Shown piece after piece: positions 57,176 to 64,000 of a stretch of 64,000 nucleotides of DNA (positions are counted from its first letter, which is position 1; every line of letters starts with the position of its first letter). The notes beneath the pieces were generated by a model. That model searched no databases. It saw nothing but the letters and a program-made list of their open reading frames with translations, and was not told the DNA's origin. This stretch comes from Prochlorococcus sp. AG-347-K18 (GTDB lineage: Bacteria > Cyanobacteriota > Cyanobacteriia > PCC-6307 > Cyanobiaceae): contig QCCF01000003.1 in NCBI GenBank assembly GCA_003281365.1, positions 62,001 through 126,000 of the forward strand, read 5' to 3'. A program made the translations under genes and the position numbers.

Positions 57176-58243
57176 ATGATTGGGGAAAAGAAAAAATGTA
57201 TAGGATTAATATTTGGTGGGTATTCAAATGAACATGAAGTTTCGATATCCTCTGCAAAAACAGTTTTTCATGCTTTTAATTCTGAGATAAACAAAAAACG
57301 CTTTACAGTAAAAGTATTTTACATAGACAAATATGGAGATTGGCTTGATTGCGATCTCTCAGAAAAGATACTAATTGGTAAAACTGAAATCAAAATTACA
57401 AAAAAACAAGAGAATTTTAGTAAAGAAAAGATAAACTTCCTAGACGGAATTGAATTTCAAAATATTGACGTTTGGTTTCCACTTCTCCATGGATTATATG
57501 GTGAAGATGGGTCAATTCATGGCTTACTGAAATACACTAAAAAACCATTAGTTGGATGTGGAATTATAGGCTCTGCTTTGGGAATGGATAAGATATTGAT
57601 GAAATCAATTTTCTCAAACTTGAAAATCCCGCAAGTCAATTATCTAGCTTTTCAAGATGAAGATCTTAATGATAAGAAAGTAAAAAATAGAATAATTAGT
57701 AAGATTTTAGAAAATCTAAATTTTCCTGTTTTTGTTAAACCATCTAACTCTGGATCATCTCTTGGAATCTCTAAAGTCAAAAAAAAATCAGAAATACCGC
57801 AAGCCTTAGACAAAGCTTGGAAAATAGATCCAAGATTTTTAGTAGAGGAAGGCTTAGAAGTTAGAGAAATTGAATGTGGAATAATTGGGAATTCGAAACT
57901 CTTAACGTCTGAGATAGGCGAAGTAATTTACGAAAGTGATTGGTATGATTACGATTCAAAATATAACTTAGACAATAAGATAATCATCCCAGCCGAAATA
58001 GATTCAAAAATAACCAAACAAATTAAGAAAATTGCTATACAAAGTTGTAAGGCACTAAATATTTTTGGTTTTGCAAGGGTTGATTTCTTTTTAGAAAAAT
58101 CTTCAAATAAAATTTTGTTAAATGAAATAAATACAATTCCTGGTTTCACAACAAAAAGTATGTTTCCAATGCTTTGGAAAGCTTCAGGTTTAAATATTGA
58201 ACAACTTGTGGCTAAACTGGTAGAAATATCATTAGATTTATAA
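57176..58243 (+). CDS. ddl: D-alanine--D-alanine ligase
   Basis: ATP-grasp ligase making D-Ala-D-Ala for peptidoglycan. The 355-residue protein shows GGYSNEHEVSISSA at the N-terminus, LLHGLYGEDGSIHGLL, MDKILMKSIF, FVKPSNSGSSLGISKV, the ATP site at VEEGLEVREIECGIIG, and the metal motif EINTIPGFTTKSMFP. It is in a segment ddl-(58254)-ftsQ-ftsZ that echoes the dcw cluster of other bacteria. Confidence 0.95.
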   Translation: MIGEKKKCIGLIFGGYSNEHEVSISSAKTVFHAFNSEINKKRFTVKVFYIDKYGDWLDCDLSEKILIGKTEIKITKKQENFSKEKINFLDGIEFQNIDVWFPLLHGLYGEDGSIHGLLKYTKKPLVGCGIIGSALGMDKILMKSIFSNLKIPQVNYLAFQDEDLNDKKVKNRIISKILENLNFPVFVKPSNSGSSLGISKVKKKSEIPQALDKAWKIDPRFLVEEGLEVREIECGIIGNSKLLTSEIGEVIYESDWYDYDSKYNLDNKIIIPAEIDSKITKQIKKIAIQSCKALNIFGFARVDFFLEKSSNKILLNEINTIPGFTTKSMFPMLWKASGLNIEQLVAKLVEISLDL

Positions 58244-58253
58244 TTCGAATCAA

Positions 58254-58664
58254 ATGTTACATGGTTTTCTTTGGTTACCATTACTTTTAATCTTCGTTTT
58301 ATTAACTGCTCTGGGATGGTTAGAAAGAAGGAGGCAAAATCTTTTTAGGACGTGGGCGAATGGTTCTGAACTTTGCAAATTAGATAGTTCAGGCGCAGCT
58401 TCTTTAAAAGATGGAGAATTGAGATGGAGCGAATTTGAAGCTGGAAAATTTGAAGAAAAAGATAGTTTTATAATCAAGAAACTAGAGTTAGTGGAACTAA
58501 TGGCTCTAACTTCTGGAGAAGCTCCTCTAACAAATGAATCTCAGGGTAAGTGTAGGTTGAGATTAGTAGGTGATGGGAAAGAGATGGATGTACCATTTTC
58601 AGATGCAGAGCAAGCGAGAAAATGGATGGATCAATTGATGGAAAAAGCTCGATGTGATTTGTGA
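58254..58664 (+). CDS. conserved cyanobacterial membrane-anchored hypothetical
   Basis: A 136-residue protein with one N-terminal hydrophobic helix (FLWLPLLLIFVLLTALGWLE, about residues 5-24) and a soluble domain with FRTWANGSELCKLDSSGAASL, LELVELMALTSGEAPLT and PFSDAEQARKWMDQLM, resembling a small PH-like fold. It sits 10 bp after ddl and overlaps ftsQ by 4 bp, so it is probably translated together with the division genes and may act in septation, an inference from position only. Confidence 0.7.
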   Translation: MLHGFLWLPLLLIFVLLTALGWLERRRQNLFRTWANGSELCKLDSSGAASLKDGELRWSEFEAGKFEEKDSFIIKKLELVELMALTSGEAPLTNESQGKCRLRLVGDGKEMDVPFSDAEQARKWMDQLMEKARCDL

Positions 58665-59386
58665 AGAACCAAAAAAAAATCAAAAATAAAAGCTTTTTAT
58701 TCCTCATTTCATTTTCAATCTTAACTAGCTTAGTAAGCACAAAAACGCTTAAAAAAGTGAATATTCAGGACATTAGGATTTCTGGTAGTGAACTATTTTC
58801 GCAAAGTGATGTAGTAAATAATTCATCTTTAAAATTTCCTATCCGGTTAATTTTTATTAAAACTAATTTTTTAGAAAAGGAATTAAAACAAAATTTATCT
58901 CTCAAAAATGTTTCAGTTAGTAGACAAATATTTCCTTTTGGTTTGGAAGTTCACCTTAATACAAGAATTCCAGTGGCTTACGGCGAGAGGATGTTAGATG
59001 ACAAAAAAATATTAGGCTTTATTGATAAAGATGGAATTTTTATAGATAAAAAAAATGCAGATAAAAAAAAGTTGAAAAAACTAACCATTGAAGTTTTTGG
59101 TTGGAAAGAAAAATTTAAAAATACATTATCTGAGATATTAGTTGCACATGAAAATTATAAATTTGAAATAGTCAAAATAACTTTTTCGCCAAATGGATTT
59201 CTAACTCTTGAGGAAAAGAATTTAAAAACAATATTGTTAGGATTTAATTCGAATTTAATTAACTACCAATTACAAATAATCGATAACCTAAAAAATGAAT
59301 TTAAGAAAAATAATTTCTCTGAAGAAATTGATAATATTGATCTCACTGATCCAAATAAACCAAAAATAAAAGTGTTCAAACCCTAA
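58661..59386 (+). CDS. ftsQ: cell division protein FtsQ
   Basis: A 241-residue bitopic divisome protein. An N-terminal transmembrane helix (about 10-27) is followed by a POTRA-type domain (VNIQDIRISGSELFSQSDV, RQIFPFGLEVHLNTRIPVAYGE) and the beta domain. FtsQ-type proteins bridge cytoplasmic FtsZ components to late division proteins. GTG start at 58661 overlaps the preceding gene by 4 bp. Divergent in sequence, as usual for FtsQ; identification rests on layout and the POTRA pattern. Confidence 0.85.
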   Translation: MKNQKKIKNKSFLFLISFSILTSLVSTKTLKKVNIQDIRISGSELFSQSDVVNNSSLKFPIRLIFIKTNFLEKELKQNLSLKNVSVSRQIFPFGLEVHLNTRIPVAYGERMLDDKKILGFIDKDGIFIDKKNADKKKLKKLTIEVFGWKEKFKNTLSEILVAHENYKFEIVKITFSPNGFLTLEEKNLKTILLGFNSNLINYQLQIIDNLKNEFKKNNFSEEIDNIDLTDPNKPKIKVFKP

Positions 59387-59507
59387 TATTTGTGATTGGA
59401 TTTTAAATAATTTTTTTTTATTATTGTAGTGTTGAAAAGGGATTAGCATTTTAAACGAAAATATTTTAAATGAATATTTAAGGATTTTCCTCAACAAATT
59501 CCTACAG

Positions 59508-59526
59508 ATGAGCTTAGTAAGCTCAT
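59508..59526 (+). promoter_or_regulatory. inverted repeat in the ftsZ leader
   Basis: ATGAGCTT, a three-base loop, AAGCTCAT: a perfect 8-bp inverted repeat 37 bp before the ftsZ ATG. No T-run follows, so it is not a terminator. It could be an RNA hairpin in the leader or a binding site. Confidence 0.35.
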
Positions 59527-59562
59527 AATGCATCCAATATAGTTATAGATCCCTATTTAGAG

Positions 59563-60678
59563 ATGAGCTTCGGTAACAATCCAAACTTTGATCAATCAAA
59601 AGACATCCTTCCAAGTCAGAATGCCAAAATTGAAGTAATTGGTGTTGGGGGTGGTGGAAGTAATGCTGTAAACAGGATGATAGATAGTGAACTTGAAGGT
59701 GTTTCATTCAGAGTTCTAAATACTGATGCGCAAGCCTTACTACAGTCATCTGCGGAGCGAAAGGTTCAATTAGGTCAGAACTTAACAAGAGGACTTGGAG
59801 CAGGTGGCAATCCAAGTATTGGTCAAAAGGCTGCAGAAGAATCAAGAGATGAGCTTCAGCAATCACTAGACGGATCTGACTTGGTTTTTATAGCAGCAGG
59901 AATGGGTGGAGGTACTGGCACAGGTGCAGCTCCAGTTGTGGCTGAAGTAGCAAAGCAAAGCGGAGCGTTAACAATTGGTATAGTAACTAAACCTTTTTCT
60001 TTTGAGGGCAAAAGGAGAATGCGTCAAGCTGAAGAAGGAATTGCAAGATTGGCACAAAATGTTGATACTCTCATTGTCATTCCTAATGATCGTTTAAAAG
60101 AGGTTTCAGCGGGTGCCTCTATTCAAGAAGCCTTCAAAAATGCAGATGATGTTCTAAGAATGGGTGTTCAAGGTATAAGTGAAGTAATTACCCGCCCGGG
60201 TGAGGTTAATCTTGACTTCGCTGATGTGAGGTCAGTCATGACTGAAGCAGGAACTGCGCTTCTCGGTGTAGGTGTTGGGTCTGGAAGATCTAGAGCTGTT
60301 GAGGCTGCTCAAGCTGCCATTAATAGTCCATTACTAGAAGCTGGAAGAATTGATGGAGCCAAAGGATGCCTCGTAAACATAACTGGAGGGAGAGATTTGA
60401 CTCTCGACGATGTGAATTCAGTTGGAGAAGTTATTAGTGATGTGGTAGATCAAGATGCAAATATAATCCTTGGTCAAGCGGTTAATGAAGAGATGGAAGG
60501 TGAGATACAAGTTACCGTAATTGCGACAGGTTTTGATACCAACCAACCATTAAAGCAGCAAAGAATTAAAAATAGATTATCTAATCAATCTTTTTATAAT
60601 GTTTCCGATAATAAAGAGACAGGTGCAAATATCCCTGAGTTTTTGAGATTAAGGCAAAATAAAAATATAGATCAATAG
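59563..60678 (+). CDS. ftsZ: cell division GTPase FtsZ
   Basis: Tubulin-like GTPase forming the Z ring. The 371-residue protein contains [14 protein letters not shown], the signature [14 protein letters not shown], the T7 loop region [10 protein letters not shown], and ends with a short basic-linked tail carrying the IPEFLRLR conserved C-terminal peptide that binds partners such as Ftn2/ZipN (34.2 kb). It is separated from ftsQ by 176 bp that holds the inverted repeat. Confidence 0.97.
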   Translation: MSFGNNPNFDQSKDILPSQNAKIEVIGVGGGGSNAVNRMIDSELEGVSFRVLNTDAQALLQSSAERKVQLGQNLTRGLGAGGNPSIGQKAAEESRDELQQSLDGSDLVFIAAGMGGGTGTGAAPVVAEVAKQSGALTIGIVTKPFSFEGKRRMRQAEEGIARLAQNVDTLIVIPNDRLKEVSAGASIQEAFKNADDVLRMGVQGISEVITRPGEVNLDFADVRSVMTEAGTALLGVGVGSGRSRAVEAAQAAINSPLLEAGRIDGAKGCLVNITGGRDLTLDDVNSVGEVISDVVDQDANIILGQAVNEEMEGEIQVTVIATGFDTNQPLKQQRIKNRLSNQSFYNVSDNKETGANIPEFLRLRQNKNIDQ

Positions 60679-60690
60679 GTAAGATAGAGT

Positions 60691-60784
60691 GACTCGGTTA
60701 TCTCGCCTGCCTCAAGCATCCCTTGTGGCTGCTACCTTCCGGTCCTGACCAGGTTTAGGCGTTAAAACCGCGAAAGGCCGAGTC
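60691..60784 (-). ncRNA. ffs: signal recognition particle RNA (4.5S type)
   Basis: On the minus strand the universally conserved SRP RNA apical loop GGTCAGGACCGGAAGGTAGC is present, in the middle of a rod closed by GACTCGG (60784-60778) and CCGAGTC (60697-60691). The length, about 94 nt, is the short bacterial type. A -10-like TAAAAT (60796-60791) lies 7 bases upstream of the 5' end. Its partner Ffh is encoded at 32.7 kb. It lies antisense between ftsZ and panB. Confidence 0.93.
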
Positions 60785-60830
60785 AATGATATTTTAGCAA
60801 TTCTTGATTAAAAAAGATACATAATTACTT

Positions 60831-61604
60831 ATGCTACCTTCAGACCTCGTCAATTATAAAAAAAAATCTCAAAAAATTATTGCACTAACTGCATGGGATT
60901 CTATATCTGGATCCATTGCAGAACAGGCTAACGTGGATCTCGTCTTAGTAGGCGATTCCTTAGCGATGGTCTGTTTAGGGTACAAATCCACATTGCCATT
61001 AACTTTAGAAAACATAATTTATCATACTAATGCTGTCTCAAGAGGATTTAAAAAAAAAGTTGAAGAACAACCTTTGGTAGTTTCTGACATGCCTTTTTTG
61101 ACTTACCAATGTGGAGAGGATAAAGCTGTTGAGTATGCTGGGAAAATAATTCAAAACACTTATGCAAAAGCTGTAAAGGTAGAAGGGGCTGAACCAGAAA
61201 TACAAAAAGTTATTTCCAGATTAATAAGAATGGGAATCCCTGTTATGGGTCATATAGGGCTTACACCACAAAGCTATTTAAACCTTGGACTTAAGAAACA
61301 GGGAGAAAGCATAGAAAGCCAAGAAAAAATTAAAAGAGAAGCTTTTATTCTTGAAAAATTAGGATGTTTTTCAATAGTACTTGAACATATTCCCGATTTG
61401 CTTGCTAAAGATATACAAAGCAACTTAAAAATACCCACAATAGGGATTGGTGCAGGAAATTATTGCGATGGGCAAGTAAGAGTTACTGCAGATTTGTTAG
61501 GTCTTAATGATGATCAACCGCCATTTTGCCAACCTATTATACAAGGGAAGAAATTATTTAATGAAAAACTAAAAGATTGGGTAGCTTCTGAGAGGCTCAA
61601 TTAA
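60831..61604 (+). CDS. panB: 3-methyl-2-oxobutanoate hydroxymethyltransferase
   Basis: First step of pantothenate synthesis, transferring a hydroxymethyl group from 5,10-methylene-THF to ketoisovalerate. At 257 residues it has ALTAWDSISGSIAEQANVDLVLVGDSLAMVCLGYKSTLPLT (Mg site), VSDMPFLTYQ, VKVEGAEPE, MGHIGLTPQS and GIGAGNYCDGQVRV. Start ATG. Its last 8 bases overlap the convergent hemW gene end. Confidence 0.96.
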   Translation: MLPSDLVNYKKKSQKIIALTAWDSISGSIAEQANVDLVLVGDSLAMVCLGYKSTLPLTLENIIYHTNAVSRGFKKKVEEQPLVVSDMPFLTYQCGEDKAVEYAGKIIQNTYAKAVKVEGAEPEIQKVISRLIRMGIPVMGHIGLTPQSYLNLGLKKQGESIESQEKIKREAFILEKLGCFSIVLEHIPDLLAKDIQSNLKIPTIGIGAGNYCDGQVRVTADLLGLNDDQPPFCQPIIQGKKLFNEKLKDWVASERLN

Positions 61605-62820
61605 CTTTATCCCACCACCTAAACATAGAAATAAGAATTTGATTGCTAAGCTCCATTCCTTTTGGATCATTTAAATAGAATCTATTACCCTTTCTCTCCA
61701 ATAGCCCAATTTCAAGAAATTTTTCCCATTCTTCAAGCAATTTACTGAAGTTACTTTCAAATTTTTTATTATCCCAGTTTTGTTCTTTAAACACTTTATA
61801 AATATCAATACCCTCTTTAAGTCTCAATCCCAGCATTATTTTCTCATCTAGTTCTCCATAAACAAATTTATCATTAATAAGAGATGAATCTAAATTAAGT
61901 TCATATTGACTAATTACCCATTCTTTATATTCCTTGCTAACTCTTGGTCTTGTGAATTTTTCCCCCCAAGGAGAACTAGTAGAACCTTGACCAAAACTCC
62001 ACCAGCCCAAACCGCTCCAATAAACTCTATTATGTCTTGATTGATGCCTTGGAAGACAATAGTTTGAAATTTCATATCTTGAGTAACCCGATTTTTTTAA
62101 TATTAAATTAGTTGATGTACTATTTCTAAAGGCATCCTCCTCACTTGGAAGTTTTAATTTTCCTAAATCAACTAATTTTTTAAAAACAGTTCCATTTTCA
62201 ATATTTAAATCGTAAATAGATAGATGTGGAGGCGAAAAAGTTAATGTTTTTTTTAAGTCATCTTGCCATTCTTTAAATCCACTAAGTGGCAAGTTTTGAA
62301 TCAAATCTAAGCTCCAGCTTTTTATTAACCCTGAATCATTTACTCTCTTCAACAATAAACAAGATTTTTCAGCATCCTCTCTCAAATGACGTCTTCCCGA
62401 CTTTTGAAGTATTTGATTATTAAAACTTTGGACTCCTAAACTAAATCTATTTATTCCCGCATCTATGAATCCATAAAGCTTATCTTGATCAAAACTAGCT
62501 GGGTCTACCTCCATAGTAATTTCAGCACCATAATCAATTCCATAATTTTCTTTAAAAAGGTCAATTAACTCTTTGATTTGTTTGGGATCCAAAATTGATG
62601 GCGTACCACCACCTACATAAATTGTAGAAAGAGGAGATTTATGCTTGATTGACAATATTTCTTGGTGTAAAAAGTGCAAATATTCTTTAACAGTTTTACT
62701 TCCATAACCTTGTAAAGTTTCAACTTTGTTTCCTAGTGGGATAACTGAAAAGTCACAATAAAAGCACCTTCTATGGCAAAAAGGGATGTGTATGTAAGCA
62801 CTTCTTGGGAACTTACTCAT
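61597..62820 (-). CDS. hemW: HemW-like radical SAM heme chaperone
   Basis: A radical-SAM protein of the HemN/HemW family, the shorter form that lacks coproporphyrinogen oxidase activity in known members and acts in heme insertion. The radical-SAM cluster CHRRCFYC is in YIHIPFCHRRCFYCDFSVI, and VGGGTPSILDPKQI follows; the C-terminal HemW winged-helix (IMLGLRLKEGIDI) is present. ATG at 62820 (MSKFPRSAYIHIPF) fits the family start; the frame extends 18 codons upstream to 62874. Convergent with panB. Confidence 0.92.
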   Translation of the reverse strand: MSKFPRSAYIHIPFCHRRCFYCDFSVIPLGNKVETLQGYGSKTVKEYLHFLHQEILSIKHKSPLSTIYVGGGTPSILDPKQIKELIDLFKENYGIDYGAEITMEVDPASFDQDKLYGFIDAGINRFSLGVQSFNNQILQKSGRRHLREDAEKSCLLLKRVNDSGLIKSWSLDLIQNLPLSGFKEWQDDLKKTLTFSPPHLSIYDLNIENGTVFKKLVDLGKLKLPSEEDAFRNSTSTNLILKKSGYSRYEISNYCLPRHQSRHNRVYWSGLGWWSFGQGSTSSPWGEKFTRPRVSKEYKEWVISQYELNLDSSLINDKFVYGELDEKIMLGLRLKEGIDIYKVFKEQNWDNKKFESNFSKLLEEWEKFLEIGLLERKGNRFYLNDPKGMELSNQILISMFRWWDKVN

Positions 62821-62917
62821 AATCATAAATACATTTTTAAGATCCAAAAAAGTATTAAGGATCGAAAAAAACAAAATCCTTATTTACTCAATTAATAAAT
62901 CCTAGTAGATTATAGAT

Positions 62918-64000
62918 ATGACAGATATCTTAGTATTAATATTATTTGTATTATCTGGAGCTGCTTCAGGATGGCTTGGGGTAGATTTATTACCAGTAGA
63001 TGTACTCAAACAGGTATCAAATGTAGAAGGTTTTAGAATTGTTTTGGCAATAATTGGTTTTTTTATTGGATTAGCAGCAGGTTTTGTATTCCTTCAACTT
63101 AGAAAGACGTTTCTTGATCAAATAAGGACAATGCCTACGGATTTACTAATAAGTAGGTCAGTTGGATTAATTTTAGGACTTCTTGTAGCTAATCTCTTAC
63201 TTGCTCCAATACTTTTAATTCCCTTCCCGAGAGAAGTCTTTTTTGCAAAACCTTTAGCAGCAATATTAAGCAATATTTTCTTTGGTGTACTTGGTTATAA
63301 GTTAGCGGATACTCATGGAAGAACGTTATTGAGATTATTCAATCCAAATAATACTGATGCATATCTAGTAAATGAGGGAATACTGCCTGCTGCGAGTCCA
63401 AAAATTCTTGATACCAGCGTAATTATTGATGGCAGAATAAATGGCCTATTAAATTGTGGCTTGTTAGAAGGGCAATTAATAGTTGCTCAAAGTGTAATTG
63501 ATGAATTACAAACTTTAGCTGACTCAAGCAGTAACGAAAAAAGGTCAAAGGGCAGAAGGGGTCTTAAATTATTAAAAGAATTAAGAGATTTATATGGTAG
63601 AAGACTTGTAATAAATCCCACAAAGTACGAAGGTAATGGAGTAGATGAAAAACTCTTAAAAATTACTGAGGATATGACAGGTACATTAATTACTGCTGAT
63701 TATAATCTTTCTCAGGTTGCTGAAGTAAAAGAATTAAAAGTAATGAATTTGAGTGATTTGGTTATTGCTTTAAGACCTGAAGTTCAGCCAGGGGAATCAC
63801 TGAATATAAAAATCGTTAGAGAGGGTAAGGAAAAAATGCAAGGTATTGGATATTTGGATGACGGAACAATGGTTGTTATTGATGAAGCTAAGAATTTTGT
63901 GGGAAGCAGATTAGATATTATCATCACAGGAGCACTACAAACTCCCACTGGAAGAATGGTCTTTGGAAAACTGATAAATGATCCTGAGTCAAACAAATCT
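62918..64000 (+). CDS. PIN/TRAM domain membrane protein, cut by window end
   Basis: The frame runs from ATG at 62918 to the window end without a stop, about 361 codons. Four hydrophobic helices are in the first 130 residues (ILVLILFVLSGAASGWLG; IVLAIIGFFIGLAAGFVF; LILGLLVANLLLAP; AAILSNIFFGVLG), then a PIN domain (ILDTSVIIDGRINGLL, VIDELQTLADSSS) with Asp residues for metal binding, and a C-terminal TRAM-like domain. This architecture is a cyanobacterial/plastid-type PIN/TRAM protein of presumed RNase function. The end of the gene is outside the window. Confidence 0.85.
   Translation, partial: MTDILVLILFVLSGAASGWLGVDLLPVDVLKQVSNVEGFRIVLAIIGFFIGLAAGFVFLQLRKTFLDQIRTMPTDLLISRSVGLILGLLVANLLLAPILLIPFPREVFFAKPLAAILSNIFFGVLGYKLADTHGRTLLRLFNPNNTDAYLVNEGILPAASPKILDTSVIIDGRINGLLNCGLLEGQLIVAQSVIDELQTLADSSSNEKRSKGRRGLKLLKELRDLYGRRLVINPTKYEGNGVDEKLLKITEDMTGTLITADYNLSQVAEVKELKVMNLSDLVIALRPEVQPGESLNIKIVREGKEKMQGIGYLDDGTMVVIDEAKNFVGSRLDIIITGALQTPTGRMVFGKLINDPESNKS

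Overview
The window looks like the chromosome of a high-light-adapted, very AT-rich Prochlorococcus. This is inferred from gene content: Ni-superoxide dismutase with its SodX protease and a nickel permease, cyanobacterium-only families (DUF3122, DUF3611, DUF3769, TIGR03792, Ftn2/ZipN), a ThiD2-ThiE fusion, a group 2 sigma factor, strong A/T bias, short spacers and many TTG/GTG starts. No phage, IS element, CRISPR array or rRNA was seen.

Layout. 0-13.6 kb is a nucleotide-sugar and cell-surface block: two SDR-type epimerases of unknown substrate, a small membrane protein, a DedA protein, UDP-glucose dehydrogenase, UDP-glucuronate decarboxylase, UDP-glucuronate 4-epimerase, GDP-mannose dehydratase, GDP-fucose synthase, an LptD-like outer-membrane protein (DUF3769) and ManC. 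It can supply UDP-GlcA, UDP-Xyl, UDP-GalA, GDP-Man and GDP-Fuc, but has no glycosyltransferase. It resembles the flank of a polysaccharide genomic island. 13.6-32 kb is core housekeeping: lexA, argF, ftsH, ribD, cobL, nadK, pheS, surE, ribF, thiE, thiS, larB, trmD-ispF, era, a Bax-inhibitor protein and phoH. 32-45 kb holds rpsP, ffh, ftn2, pdhA, a sigma factor, nnrE/D, mnmA, lnt, an FKBP isomerase and the sodN-sodX-nickel permease group. 45-64 kb holds trpC, lpd, a TrmH-type methyltransferase, murA, tRNA-Leu, argD, folC, an FAD oxidase, a CodA-like deaminase, tRNA-His, miaB, a ddl-ftsQ-ftsZ division/wall segment, SRP RNA, panB, hemW and a PIN/TRAM protein cut by the window end.

Main unusual points. 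(1) Three genes (DUF3769, sodX, trmH family) have conserved N-terminal domains whose reading frame contains no ATG, GTG or TTG, so they need an ATT/ATA start, a frameshift or a sequence correction. (2) trmD and ispF are joined in one frame with no stop. (3) The murA-tRNA-Leu gap carries a possible structured small RNA and two tiny overlapping membrane-peptide ORFs on the other strand. (4) lexA has two near-consensus cyanobacterial LexA boxes directly upstream. No clearly new multi-gene system was found; most of the window is ordinary core genome.
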